A DNA stretch of 64,000 nt, taken from positions 248,001 through 312,000 of the forward strand of contig NZ_QFRU01000001.1 of assembly GCF_003184905.1 (NCBI RefSeq), read 5' to 3'. A program made the translations under genes and the position numbers. The notes beneath the pieces are model-generated. The model searched no databases, was not told the DNA's origin, and saw only the letters and a list, made by a program, of their open reading frames with translations. This stretch comes from Bacillus sp. CGMCC 1.16541 (lineage in GTDB: Bacteria > Bacillota > Bacilli > Bacillales > Bacillaceae_H). Of this stretch, positions 54,902 to 63,811 are shown in pieces (position 1 is the stretch's first letter; the number at the start of each line of letters is the position of its first letter).

Positions 54902-55681
54902 TTATTGATACATAATCTTCCCCAGTACATCTTTCCCACCTGTGACTGGAATGACATTGCCCGTCATGAAGTCCGATTTATCGTCACATAGAAATGCGAT
55001 CACACGGGATAAGTCTTCCCCTGTTCCGACACGTCCTACAGGTGTGTATGGTTCGGTGGTGTGTTGAGCAGATTCAATGTCTGCTTCTTTCCATTCTCCT
55101 GTAATATCGCCTGGAGATACCATGTTGACTGTAATTCCATGCTTGCCTTCTTCTAGTGCCATAGTTTTGGTTAATGATACAAGTCCAACCTTTGCAGCTG
55201 CAAAAGCAGAGCGATATACCCATCCTGGTGCTGTTTCGGCTCGGTCGAATCCAAAGTTGACAATTCGTCCCCACTTTTGTTCTCTCATGATTGGAACGAT
55301 AAGCTTACATAAATAAAATACGGCATTTAAATTTCCATTTATTAAGTAGTTCCATTCGTCTACGTCATAATCAACCATGGCTTTTCGCTCAAATACATAT
55401 GGACCTGCATTATTAATTAATACATCAATTCGACCAAAGTGTTCTTTTACGACTTCTACCATTCGCTCACAATCTGAAAATGACGAAATATCTCCTTGTA
55501 ATGCTAAGGTACGAACATGATACTGAGTCTCTAAATGACTGGCTAACGTAAACGCGTCTTCTTCACTACGCATATAATTAATCACAATATGAATACCTTG
55601 CTTGGCAAGTTCAATCGCTGTTCGTTTTCCAATGCCTGTCGCACTACCAGTAATGAATGCTACTTTTTCATTTGCAATCAT
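54902..55681 (-). CDS. SDR-family protein lacking the canonical catalytic Tyr
   Basis: 259 residues from ATG 55681 (AAGGAAG about 9 nt upstream; GTG 55687 possible). A classical short-chain dehydrogenase fold: nucleotide loop TGSATGIG near 13, DVLINNAG near 88 and NMVSPGDITG near 190. At the active site the usual Y-x-x-x-K is F-A-A-A-K (SAFAAAKVGL), and the preceding serine position reads VNFGFDRAE. The Tyr and Ser expected for hydride transfer are therefore missing. It may be a binding protein, or it may use a different residue. Annotation as 3-oxoacyl-ACP reductase would be unsafe. Confidence 0.85.
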   Translation of the reverse strand: MIANEKVAFITGSATGIGKRTAIELAKQGIHIVINYMRSEEDAFTLASHLETQYHVRTLALQGDISSFSDCERMVEVVKEHFGRIDVLINNAGPYVFERKAMVDYDVDEWNYLINGNLNAVFYLCKLIVPIMREQKWGRIVNFGFDRAETAPGWVYRSAFAAAKVGLVSLTKTMALEEGKHGITVNMVSPGDITGEWKEADIESAQHTTEPYTPVGRVGTGEDLSRVIAFLCDDKSDFMTGNVIPVTGGKDVLGKIMYQ

Positions 55682-55869
55682 AGTCACATACTTCCTTATC
55701 CGATTTAGTTCGACTTTTCTTTTCCTATTATACTATCTTTTTGAAAAGATAATAAAGTAAAAGGCGGTTACAAATGTGTTCGTCATTCATTCTGCTGTTT
55801 CCTTTGAATTCATGAAAAAATGTGTATAATAAGGAATGAAATCTTTGTTTACAATGAAAGGTGTTGCGT

Positions 55870-56166
55870 ATGCTAACAATTACAGAATATACAGTTGAAA
55901 AGTTGGAAGATCCATTTAACATTCTAACAGGAGATCGTTATGAGTTCTTCTTATACTTAGATGTACCTGAAGACGATGAACTACATACAGATAAAGGATT
56001 AGCACTAAAAGTTCTTTATACAGTCGATGAAGACAAGCAATCCATCACGAATTATCATTTCTTAGAAATGGAAACAAACGAGTATTTAGATTTTGAGTTA
56101 GAAGACGATGAGAAAGAAATGATTGAAGCTTTTTGTCGTGATAACTTACATACAGATGAACAATAA
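55870..56166 (+). CDS. Small acidic protein (DUF6509-like)
   Basis: 98 residues from ATG 55870 (AAAGGTG 7 nt upstream). Strongly acidic (FELEDDEKEM; VPEDDELHTD), single domain, no membrane segment or cysteine pair. It starts MLTITEYTVEKLEDPFNIL, which I associate with DUF6509, a family without known function. TATAAT lies about 45 nt upstream. It converges on kynB and shares a terminator with it. Confidence 0.72.
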   Translation: MLTITEYTVEKLEDPFNILTGDRYEFFLYLDVPEDDELHTDKGLALKVLYTVDEDKQSITNYHFLEMETNEYLDFELEDDEKEMIEAFCRDNLHTDEQ

Positions 56167-56179
56167 TTTAAGCGTACTA

Positions 56180-56212
56180 AAAAGGTGAAGCAACTTACTG
56201 ACTTCACCTTTT
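56180..56212. terminator. Bidirectional terminator between DUF6509-like gene and kynB
   Basis: AAAAGGTGAAG pairs perfectly with CTTCACCTTTT around an 11-nt loop; A and T runs on both sides. Confidence 0.9.
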
Positions 56213-56214
56213 GC

Positions 56215-56838
56215 TTACTTTTTACGTAAAACAGCTCGAACCGGACTTCCATCTCCTTCAACAAGCGGAAGTGGTAGTGCTGCTAACTCATACAACCCTT
56301 CTTCAATGTCATCAAGTACAAGCCCTTCTAAAATATGAATATGACGAGCACGTAGCGCATGATGAGCACGTAACTCTTTGCTGTCTAATGCGTCTACAGA
56401 CGGTAAATCAAGGCCCAATAGCTGAACACCTTTTTTCGCTAAATAAGGAGCGACGTCTGGCTCAACAGGTGGGATACTTCCAGGAAAAGCGGAGCGATTC
56501 GTCCATGCATCCGTTCGAATAAGCAACCTTGTCACACCATCTAAGTCTAGATGACTGAGTTCGTTTAACCCAATCACTTGAGGCTCTTTTATGTGAACAA
56601 CGAGTGCTTCTCCTATATATAAATTCACATCTAAGTCAATGACACGTTTTCCGTTATCATCAAAGTGAAACGGTGCGTCAATATGCGTACCAGTGTGTGT
56701 ACTCATCTTTACTTCTCCGACATTGACAGATCCACTTTCCTCTTTACTCCAACTTATTCGGTATGAAAATGGTGTATCTCCAGGCCACACTGCTATGTCA
56801 TTATATAGCTTTTGTGATACATCAATCCATCTACTCAT
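56215..56838 (-). CDS. kynB: N-formylkynurenine formamidase (arylformamidase)
   Basis: 207 residues from ATG 56838 (AAAGGAG 8 nt upstream; ATG 56847 abuts the ribosome site). KynB hydrolyses N-formylkynurenine to kynurenine and formate. The cyclase-family metal motif is STHTGTHIDAPFH (near 48-60), with further conserved LGLDLPSVDALDSKELRAHH near 145-164. It is the third gene of the operon, 6-15 nt behind kynA. Confidence 0.95.
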   Translation of the reverse strand: MSRWIDVSQKLYNDIAVWPGDTPFSYRISWSKEESGSVNVGEVKMSTHTGTHIDAPFHFDDNGKRVIDLDVNLYIGEALVVHIKEPQVIGLNELSHLDLDGVTRLLIRTDAWTNRSAFPGSIPPVEPDVAPYLAKKGVQLLGLDLPSVDALDSKELRAHHALRARHIHILEGLVLDDIEEGLYELAALPLPLVEGDGSPVRAVLRKK

Positions 56839-56853
56839 TTTGCTCATCTCCTT

Positions 56854-57693
56854 TTATAACTTCGTACGTAAGCTCCATAACTCTGGAAAGAATTGATGGT
56901 CAACTATCTTTTTTAAATACGTCACACCAGAAGAACCACCCGTACCCATTTTATGACCAATAATTCGTTCAACTGTCATCATGTGATTATATCGCCATAG
57001 CTGTTGTTGACTGCCAATATCGACTAGTTTTTCTGCTAACTCATATAAATCCCAATACTTCTCAACGTCTCTGTACACCGTTAACCAAGCAGATTCTATA
57101 CTGCCGTTTGGCTCATATACTTGAGAAAAGTCTCTCGTTAAACAAGCTTCATCCGTTAGTAATCCTCTTCCATGAAGCGCTTGAATAGATGCATCATAAA
57201 TACTCGGTGCTTGCAATGCTTCATTCAATTTGTCATAAAGAGTAGGTTCATGTTCGTAAACAGCAAGCGTATGCTTATTTTTATGTCCTAGTGCAAACTC
57301 AATAAGACGATTTTGATACGATTGAAAACCGGAAGAGTGACCTAACTGATCTCGAAACTCCATATATTCAGAAGGCGTCAATGTTGATAACACACTCCAT
57401 GATTGAATAAGCTGTTGTTGAATGCGTGAAACACGAGATAGCATTTTAAATGCTTCTTCTAATTCATTTTGACGAATAGATGCCGTCGCAGCAGTTAGTT
57501 CATGCAAAATAAGCTTCATCCATAATTCACTTGTTTGGTGAATTACGATGAAAAGCATTTCATCATGATGATTTGATAATCGTTGCTGACTAGATAAAAT
57601 ACGATCAAGCTGTAAATAGTCCCCATACGACATCGACTTTTTAAAATCTGTTTGGATTCCCTTTTCTAACGATCGACCGTCTTTCTCGCTCAT
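56854..57693 (-). CDS. kynA: Tryptophan 2,3-dioxygenase
   Basis: 279 residues, all-helical heme dioxygenase that opens the indole ring of tryptophan. Conserved segments are [15 protein letters not shown] near 22, [20 protein letters not shown] near 42-61 (distal histidine and substrate contacts), [17 protein letters not shown] near 115, and the C-terminal heme-ligand region [20 protein letters not shown]. The ribosome site is AAGGGGGG. It lies 13 nt behind kynU. Confidence 0.95.
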   Translation of the reverse strand: MSEKDGRSLEKGIQTDFKKSMSYGDYLQLDRILSSQQRLSNHHDEMLFIVIHQTSELWMKLILHELTAATASIRQNELEEAFKMLSRVSRIQQQLIQSWSVLSTLTPSEYMEFRDQLGHSSGFQSYQNRLIEFALGHKNKHTLAVYEHEPTLYDKLNEALQAPSIYDASIQALHGRGLLTDEACLTRDFSQVYEPNGSIESAWLTVYRDVEKYWDLYELAEKLVDIGSQQQLWRYNHMMTVERIIGHKMGTGGSSGVTYLKKIVDHQFFPELWSLRTKL

Positions 57694-57706
57694 TCTCTTG
57701 CCCCCC

Positions 57707-58993
57707 TTATGCCACTACTTCACGTTCGTTTTTATAGTGCTCATACTTCTTCTCAATCATTATACTTCTCAATTGCTGAACAACTTCCCACACTTCTTCA
57801 AATGATGAATATAAAGCGACTGGTGCTAAACGGATAATACGAGGAGCACGAAAATCCGGAATCACACCATGATCTTTTAACGCTTTACAAATACGTGCCG
57901 CTTCTTGATGCTCGATACTGACATGACCACCACGTCGCTTATCTTCCCGGGGATTCCCAATTGTAAAGCCCATTCCATCAAGTTCTGTTTCAATTAACCA
58001 CATGAGATAATCTGTTAGTTTAAGCGACTTTGCTCGCACTTTTTCAATTCCTACTTCTAAAAATAAATCAAGAGAACCAATAAGTGGTGCAACACTCATC
58101 ACATGTGGTGTGCCAATTTGATAAGCTCCTGCTCCTTCTGCTTGTGTAAACGTGTGATTCATATCGAATTGCGTTTCTTTTTGAGATCCAAACCAACCAG
58201 AAAGACCTACCTTTTCCCCAAAGTGCTTTTTATTTACGTATAAACCACCTACACTTCCTGGTCCACCATTTAAGTGTTTATAATTACACCAATAAGCAAA
58301 ATCAACGTCCCATTCATGAAATTGATGTGGAATAGCTCCTACTGAGTGACAGCCATCAAATCCAATCGCTATCCCACGTTGGTGAGCTTCTATTGTTAAT
58401 CGTTTCATATCAAGGATCTGACCACTTCTATATAAAACAGTCGGCAATACAATAAGTGCGATTTCATCCGTCATTGCTGCAATAATATCGGCTTCATCAA
58501 TAAATCGCCCATCTCGACTTTTCACACGAATAAGGTGTGTTTCTGGGTCATATCCTCTTAACTGCAGTTGACTCTTAAGCGCATAAATATCAGAGGGGAA
58601 ATTTAATTCATCGGCTAAAATCTTTGTCCGGTTATTAGTCGGTTTGTAAAACGTAGCTACAAGCTGATGTAAGTTAACTGTCGTCGATCCCGTAACAATA
58701 ACCTCTTCTGGTAACGCCCCTACTAAAGGTGCGCTTTTCTCACCTAACTCCTCCGACAAATGAAACCATGGATGTTTTCCTTTCATCCAACCATCAATTC
58801 CAAGATTTTTCCAATCGTTCAAAACATCTAGTAATGACGCCTCTGCTCGTTTACTTAACAATCCAAGTGAATTCCCATCCATATAAATCGACGTTGTTGA
58901 TAAATAAAACTCATCACGATAAGACGCAAGTTCATCTTGCTGATCTAACGCTTTTGCAAAGTCACGTGTACTTTTATATGTACTTCCACCCAT
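57707..58993 (-). CDS. kynU: Kynureninase (PLP enzyme)
   Basis: 428 residues from ATG 58993 (AAGGGTGG 5 nt upstream; an in-frame ATG 18 nt earlier has no ribosome site). Cleaves kynurenine to anthranilate and alanine. Fold-type I PLP features: [10 protein letters not shown] near 95, [15 protein letters not shown] near 210, and the Schiff-base lysine in [13 protein letters not shown] near 235. First gene of kynU-kynA-kynB, a complete tryptophan-to-anthranilate route. A cre-like site lies about 45 nt upstream. Confidence 0.95.
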   Translation of the reverse strand: MGGSTYKSTRDFAKALDQQDELASYRDEFYLSTTSIYMDGNSLGLLSKRAEASLLDVLNDWKNLGIDGWMKGKHPWFHLSEELGEKSAPLVGALPEEVIVTGSTTVNLHQLVATFYKPTNNRTKILADELNFPSDIYALKSQLQLRGYDPETHLIRVKSRDGRFIDEADIIAAMTDEIALIVLPTVLYRSGQILDMKRLTIEAHQRGIAIGFDGCHSVGAIPHQFHEWDVDFAYWCNYKHLNGGPGSVGGLYVNKKHFGEKVGLSGWFGSQKETQFDMNHTFTQAEGAGAYQIGTPHVMSVAPLIGSLDLFLEVGIEKVRAKSLKLTDYLMWLIETELDGMGFTIGNPREDKRRGGHVSIEHQEAARICKALKDHGVIPDFRAPRIIRLAPVALYSSFEEVWEVVQQLRSIMIEKKYEHYKNEREVVA

Positions 58994-59037
58994 GCTACCA
59001 CCCTTTTTCATAATCTACTAAAATTTCACCAAGTTAA

Positions 59038-59051
59038 TTAAAGCGCTTTCA
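59038..59051 (-). promoter_or_regulatory. cre-like site upstream of kynU
   Basis: TGAAAGCGCTTTAA on the minus strand matches TGWAANCGNTNWCA at 13 of 14 positions. It overlaps the stop of the small gene before kynU. CcpA control of tryptophan breakdown is inferred only. Confidence 0.5.
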
Positions 59052-59231
59052 TTTATTCTTTCTTTGCTCTTTCTCAATTAACTGTTGAACGTGCTTTTTC
59101 GGTTCCCAACAATTAAATTGATACGTTGGCTTTGTTTCATATCGTAATCGTTCACAATAATACATCATACGTTGTTCTAGCTTTACTGCTTTAAAATGTT
59201 TACAAGTAGCACAACAATGAAAACGACTCAC
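59049..59231 (-). CDS. Small four-cysteine protein, 60 residues
   Basis: It starts at GTG 59231 with AAGGGGGATAAG upstream. CCATCKHF near residues 6-13, then YYCERL near 24 and FNCWEP near 40, give a likely zinc site; the rest is basic and polar. It is about 55 nt ahead of kynU on the same strand and may share its transcript. I know no function for it; a link with tryptophan breakdown is speculative. Confidence 0.65.
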   Translation of the reverse strand: MSRFHCCATCKHFKAVKLEQRMMYYCERLRYETKPTYQFNCWEPKKHVQQLIEKEQRKNK

Positions 59232-59331
59232 CTTATCCCCCTTCTCATCAACTAATATTATTCTTTCTAGTATCCTTACTTATTAATCTATCATATTTAA
59301 CAATTCAAAATGACACAAAATCATTTACATA

Positions 59332-59361
59332 TTGCTTATTATTTCGTTTATTCTCTATAAT
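59332..59361 (+). promoter_or_regulatory. Promoter of the AEC transporter gene
   Basis: TTGCTT, 18-bp spacer, TATAAT. It leaves a leader of about 95 nt. Confidence 0.65.
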
Positions 59362-59463
59362 AAGGCTAACTAACTATTTTGTGTTTTGAAGTACCTCACT
59401 TGTCTTAACACCTTACAATTCGATAAGGTTATATGGGCGTTGTTTTGCGAAAGGAGTTAAACT

Positions 59464-60366
59464 ATGGACTTTCTACAAGTATTACTGCCAATTTTCGGTA
59501 TTTTCACTCTCGGCTTTATCGGTCAAAAAACCATTGGCTTTGATACAAAAAACATCTCAAAGATGTCGCTATACTTAATGTCACCCGTTCTTACATTTCA
59601 AACATTTTATACAAATGCATTAAGCATGACTTATGTGTATTTAGGCATTTTTCTTCTTGTACTTTGCTTTACCATCATTGGCATTGTTTATCTCATTGGC
59701 TTTATAAAAAAATATCCGACAAATGAACTCTGTGGCATGATTCTAGCTTCTGCGTTTATGAATAATGGAAATTATGGAACACCTGTCGTCTTACTTGTAT
59801 TTGGAGCGATGGGTCTTGATATTGCGATTGTATTAATGGTGTTACAGCAATTAATTATGTGTACAGTAGGTGTTTACTATGCAGCAAAAGGAAGTCCAGA
59901 AGCTGATGGAGTTCGTTCAGCTATTCGCGCAGTTCAGCGGATGCCTATTATGTATGGAGCAGCTCTAGGCGTCATTTTTCAATACATGAGCATTCCTCTT
60001 TCAAAGCCAATTCAAGAGGCGGTTAGTTTAGTTGCCAGTGCAACAATTCCTACGATTATGATCGTATTAGGTATGCAACTCGCCAATATTAAAATTAAAA
60101 ACTTAGCCATTTATAAGCTATCATTTTCACTATCTTTAAAACTTTTATTATCACCTGTTATTGCTTTTATCATTACGTTATTTCTACCTGTTGATGACAT
60201 GACAAAACAAATTATGATTATTATGGCTGCTATGCCAAGTGCGGCTAATACCACTATGTATGCATTACAATTTGATACTGATACAGACTTTGTTTCTAGT
60301 GCAACGTTAATCAGTACGTGTCTTAGTTTGATTACCTTGCCAATTGTATTGAGCATCGTCTTATAA
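59464..60366 (+). CDS. AEC-family (auxin efflux carrier-type) transporter
   Basis: 300 residues with ten membrane segments in two halves of five. Family features: FMNNGNYGTPVVLLVFG near 98-114 (the conserved N-N-x-x-G-P) and the C-terminal MPSAANTTMYALQFD with the second-half crossover. Bacterial members export or import malate, malonate or related acids. The start has AAAGGAG. A repeat element begins right at its stop codon. Confidence 0.88.
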   Translation: MDFLQVLLPIFGIFTLGFIGQKTIGFDTKNISKMSLYLMSPVLTFQTFYTNALSMTYVYLGIFLLVLCFTIIGIVYLIGFIKKYPTNELCGMILASAFMNNGNYGTPVVLLVFGAMGLDIAIVLMVLQQLIMCTVGVYYAAKGSPEADGVRSAIRAVQRMPIMYGAALGVIFQYMSIPLSKPIQEAVSLVASATIPTIMIVLGMQLANIKIKNLAIYKLSFSLSLKLLLSPVIAFIITLFLPVDDMTKQIMIIMAAMPSAANTTMYALQFDTDTDFVSSATLISTCLSLITLPIVLSIVL

Positions 60367-60607
60367 AAAAAGAAGGTGGGACATAACGAAATGATTCCTT
60401 CTCAAAAACGAACAAGAACGTTTCTGTCATCGTGATGTTACAACAACAAGTTCGTTCCATTTCGCTCCAGCCACTCGCTTTCCGCAGGGATCAACCTGAG
60501 CCTCCTCGTTCCTGCGGAGTCTCAGCCTTTCCTCTATTTCCCGCAGGAGTCGAGTGTCCTACGCTCCATTCCACTATTCTTTTAAACTTGTTTTTTAACC
60601 AAAAAAT

Positions 60608-60645
60608 GAGGGTGTCCCAAAAGGTATAAACTTTTGGACACCCTC
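60608..60645 (+). repeat. IS-end-like inverted repeat hairpin
   Basis: GAGGGTGTCC-C-AAAAG and CTTTTGGACACCCTC face each other around GTATAAA. GAGGGTGTCCCAAAAG resembles terminal repeats of IS elements in Bacillaceae. The hairpin plus TTTTT may also act as a terminator. Confidence 0.55.
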
Positions 60646-60669
60646 TTTTTAGGTTAGCTTCTAAAATTA

Positions 60670-61034
60670 GTCCGTTGATTTCCGTTCCAAACAACCTGTG
60701 CCAAAGACAAAGATACAAAAATCGTACAGGTCTCAGTGAGAAACCACCAACAACGAAAAGAAGTTCGTGAACGCTTGGCCACGGAAGAAGGAAGCAAAAG
60801 ATACAGGCAGCGAAAAATAGATGTAGAGCCTGTGTTTGGACAGATTAAGCACAATCGAGCGTTTAAGAGATTTGGGTTAAGAGGCCTATCCAAAATACCA
60901 CGGATTGGAGTCTTATTTGCGCTGCACACAATTTACTGAAGTGGGCAGCCAACAAAAAAATTAGGGTAATGAAGGGAAGGAATATCTCTCTTTCCCTTAT
61001 AAATCCATCAAACCAAAACCCAGAAACTGGATGA
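60670..61034 (+). pseudogene. Remnant of an IS1182-type transposase
   Basis: The plus-strand frame reads AKDKDTKIVQVSVRNHQQRKE and on through YRQRKIDVEPVFGQIKHNRAF and KRFGLRGLSKI, the C-terminal block of IS1182/DDE transposases. Near 60903 the frame shifts by one base, and the true ending WSLICAAHNLLKWAANKK continues in the next frame to a stop at 61034. The N-terminal and catalytic parts are missing and a stop lies in frame just upstream. It is a dead fragment. Confidence 0.85.
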
Positions 61035-61043
61035 AAAGTAAAA

Positions 61044-61089
61044 GAGGCGACTCTCAGATCGAATTTATTCAACCTTTTGAGTCAGCCTC
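61044..61089. terminator. Hairpin behind the transposase remnant
   Basis: GAGGCGACTC pairs with GAGTCAGCCTC (one bulge) over a loop of about 25 nt. It probably belongs to the old IS end. Confidence 0.5.
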
Positions 61090-61130
61090 ATATTATCGAC
61101 TGAAACACTTATGTCCCAGCCTCTTTTCTA

Positions 61131-61748
61131 TTACTTCTTAAAAATACCAAACGGTTTACCGATTGGTAAAAACACACGTCCAAAGTGCGTATTTAATACA
61201 GCTGCGGCTGAACCATAAAATGATAATAAAGCAATACACAGTTCAGATACAGCAGCTAACATATGTGTCGCATGCGGCATAATACCAAACGAACTTAATG
61301 ACAAGCCAATGAATAAGAAGTCAATTAAAACGAAAATAAAGAATAAGACCTTATGCGTCTCCATTGCGCCAATTGTCATGTAAATACTAAAAATTAAATA
61401 TCCTACAAATGCAAAGCCAAGCTGTTTTGGATCCACATTTGCAGCTAAATTTTCACCGAAGAACCCTAATTGAATTAACCATGACGTTCCAACTCCAAGC
61501 CAGAACAATCCGAATGCTCCAAATGCCGTTGTACCGAATGTATTATTATGTTTCGCATCGTGAATACATGCAAATAATTGAGCGAAACCTCCTAAAAAGA
61601 GCGCCCATGGTAAGACGAAAGAAAGACCTTCTGTTAATCCTAATTTTTGTGATGAAGCAACAAGTGTCACCATTGCTAATCCAAATAATCCGATTGCGGA
61701 TGGGTCAGCCGTTGTCATTTTAACGTGTTGTGTTGATTGATTTTCCAT
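61131..61748 (-). CDS. Acetate uptake transporter (GPR1/FUN34/YaaH, SatP type)
   Basis: 205 residues with six membrane segments. The N-terminal motif TADPSAIGLFGLAMVTL corresponds to the family's NPAPLGL-type signature, and FGTTAFGAFGLFWLGVG carries the conserved middle motif. Members are acetate/succinate-proton symporters or channels. The ribosome site is GAGGAGG. It is a single gene, possibly using copy C of the repeat as its 3' end. Confidence 0.9.
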   Translation of the reverse strand: MENQSTQHVKMTTADPSAIGLFGLAMVTLVASSQKLGLTEGLSFVLPWALFLGGFAQLFACIHDAKHNNTFGTTAFGAFGLFWLGVGTSWLIQLGFFGENLAANVDPKQLGFAFVGYLIFSIYMTIGAMETHKVLFFIFVLIDFLFIGLSLSSFGIMPHATHMLAAVSELCIALLSFYGSAAAVLNTHFGRVFLPIGKPFGIFKK

Positions 61749-61878
61749 GTTTACCTCCTCAAAAGCACATACTTAAACAAGATACTAGAGAGGTAAACAT
61801 GTGTCAATAATTTTCGGCCTTATTCACTCTTTTAAAAAGAAGTTGTTATTTTTAGAGAATTCATTACCACCCTGCACG

Positions 61879-62049
61879 TTAAAGCATACGATCAATGTCT
61901 TCATTAATAACTTCTTTACGCTTATTTTGTAACGTTTCAAATAAAAGTTGCGCCTCTTCTGCTGTTAATTCAATGGACGTTTCTTCATTAAACTTATTTT
62001 TATGTGTATGCAGATTTAACTGACTTTTATCAAACCGATTTCTTTTCAT
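61879..62049 (-). CDS. Uncharacterised 56-residue protein
   Basis: ATG 62049 with AGAGGTG about 8 nt upstream opens 56 codons ending TAA at 61879. The product starts MKRNRFDKSQLNLHTHKNKF, then ELTAEEAQLLFETLQNKRKE, and ends NEDIDRML: a basic N-terminus and a helical acidic C-terminus, soluble. It lies 76 nt behind the acyl-CoA dehydrogenase gene on the same strand. No family recognised. Ribosome site and codon pattern support coding. Confidence 0.65.
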   Translation of the reverse strand: MKRNRFDKSQLNLHTHKNKFNEETSIELTAEEAQLLFETLQNKRKEVINEDIDRML

Positions 62050-62125
62050 GACTAATCACCTCTTGTTGTATAAATGAAACATTGGTGCCGTTCACCTTGT
62101 ATTATTATTTACAACAGAGAAGGGT

Positions 62126-63811
62126 TCATGTACGAGACAAGCTATTTTTTTCTTGCAATACAATCTCTTTAAAATAAGTAAGTGGTAATAAATCATCATC
62201 AATTAGCGAATGTCCCCATGTCAAACGCATAAAAAGCTTTGCTATTGCCTTTTCTCGCTCCCCTCCACTATCTGCATTGCATAAAGCAATTGTACATAGA
62301 TACACATCACACATTTGATTGGCAACTTTTTTTGCATAATATGTTTGAATTTCATTATTTTGTTTTGATACATGCGCCACTAATGCAGCTACTTTTGTCA
62401 TCTCATTCATTATTTGCTGTATTTCGCTTCCCCACTTGGAAGACAATGAATTGAGCAAACTTTGAATGTGCTTAGTAAATAAAGCATGCACATTGAACTT
62501 ATGAAGTAAACGAAGTACTTCTAAGCCAAGCGTATTTGCTGTACCTTCCCATACTGTTAAGACTTGAGCATCTCTTAACAGCCGAGGTGTGACGAAGTCT
62601 TCAATATATCCATTGCCTCCATGCATTTCAATGGCTTCATGTGAAAAATGAATCGCATCTTCCGCTGTACGCATCTTTAAGAGTGCAATTAATAAGCGAT
62701 TTAACGCTTTGTCTTCTTTTGATGACTCATCTGGTCTCGTCATCACTCTGTCAAATAATGAAATTAACTCAAAGCACGCACTTACTTGAACTTCCTGTTT
62801 CACTGCTAGTTCTACTAATGTCTCTTGAATCATTGGATAGTCTGTTAACTTCTTTCCAAATGCGTTACGTTTGTTAGCGTATGACCTTGCTTCATCGTAT
62901 GCTCGCTTCATAATCCCTACAGACGCAATTGCATTACATACCCTTGATAAATTCAAGGCTTCCATCATATAATAAAATCCTTTTGATGCATCTCCTATTA
63001 AATAAGCAGTTGCTCCTTCTAACACGACTTCCGCTGATGGTACAGCTCGTACACCTAATTTGTCTTTTAAGCGGCGAATGGATAGATGATTTAATGTGCC
63101 GTCTTCTTTTTTCCACGGTACAAGAAATAAACTTAACCCTTTCGTCCCTCGTTCTGCCCCTTCAATGCGAGCAAGAACCGTCGCAACTCCACACGCTCCG
63201 GCATTACTAGCGAAATACTTTTCTCCATATAATTTATACCTATCTCCTTCTTTGATAGCTTTTGTTTCGTTCGCTCCTACATCAGAACCTCCTTGTCGTT
63301 CTGTCAGAAAGGTGGCTCCTTCGTAAAGTTCCACTTCGCCCGTTGATAGCACATGTGGTAAATATTTTTCTTTTAACGCCTCATCTGCATAGTGTTCAAG
63401 TAAGTAAGCTGTAGCCATAGTTAGTGTAACCGGACAATAAAATCCTGGTTCTACTTGCGACAACAAATACCCTTGTGCATATGAATAAATATAATTTCCA
63501 CGACAATCTAACTCAGGAATTCGCTTATGTACGTATCCGACAATTCCTGCACCGTATGTTTGTTGAATTGTTTGTTTGTAGCCTTCATTTAACCAAACAT
63601 AAGAGCAATCATTGCCATATGCATCGTATTTAATGAGCTTTGGTTGTCCTTCTCGATCGGTATGTATGGCTCGTTCGTCAAACTCATTTTGACAAAGGTG
63701 CCAAAAATCTTGCAGTTGTTTCTCTGCATATTGAAACATGTCGTTGTCTAAATGCTTTTTCAATATTCGTCTTAAATTTGGATCACTTACAAATAATTGA
63801 CTTCTGTCCAT
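62126..63811 (-). CDS. Acyl-CoA dehydrogenase, long AidB-like type
   Basis: 561 residues, longer than the usual 380-residue enzymes and like the AidB/AcdA-long group. FAD-binding middle-domain motif ATFLTERQGGSDVGANETKA near 165-184. The C-terminal helical domain has the conserved EMHGGNGYIEDFVTPRLLRD and TVWEGTANTLGLEVL. The catalytic base is not certain; EGTAN occupies the region where it normally lies in this subgroup. Single gene with AAGGAGGACG. Likely a role in fatty or branched acyl-CoA oxidation; the substrate is unknown. Confidence 0.88.
   Translation of the reverse strand: MDRSQLFVSDPNLRRILKKHLDNDMFQYAEKQLQDFWHLCQNEFDERAIHTDREGQPKLIKYDAYGNDCSYVWLNEGYKQTIQQTYGAGIVGYVHKRIPELDCRGNYIYSYAQGYLLSQVEPGFYCPVTLTMATAYLLEHYADEALKEKYLPHVLSTGEVELYEGATFLTERQGGSDVGANETKAIKEGDRYKLYGEKYFASNAGACGVATVLARIEGAERGTKGLSLFLVPWKKEDGTLNHLSIRRLKDKLGVRAVPSAEVVLEGATAYLIGDASKGFYYMMEALNLSRVCNAIASVGIMKRAYDEARSYANKRNAFGKKLTDYPMIQETLVELAVKQEVQVSACFELISLFDRVMTRPDESSKEDKALNRLLIALLKMRTAEDAIHFSHEAIEMHGGNGYIEDFVTPRLLRDAQVLTVWEGTANTLGLEVLRLLHKFNVHALFTKHIQSLLNSLSSKWGSEIQQIMNEMTKVAALVAHVSKQNNEIQTYYAKKVANQMCDVYLCTIALCNADSGGEREKAIAKLFMRLTWGHSLIDDDLLPLTYFKEIVLQEKNSLSRT

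Larger units (their letters stand above)
60367..61129. repeat. MITE-like repeat, copy C, split by IS-derived DNA
   Basis: The left part (60367-60606) begins AGAAGGTGGGACATAACG and contains the CACTCGCTTTCCGC and CGCAGGAGTCGAGTGTCC segments plus the core CTCCATTCCACTATTCTTTT. The right part (about 61090-61129) ends CACTTATGTCCCAGCCTCTTTT. About 480 bp of IS-derived sequence replaces the internal hairpin found in copies A and B. Both ends abut stop codons: the AEC transporter stop at 60364-60366 and the acetate transporter stop at 61131-61133. Confidence 0.88.

Noticed and set aside
60736-60939. Intact small transposase-like protein
   Set aside because: It is only the C-terminal piece of an IS1182-type transposase with a frameshift before the conserved ending.
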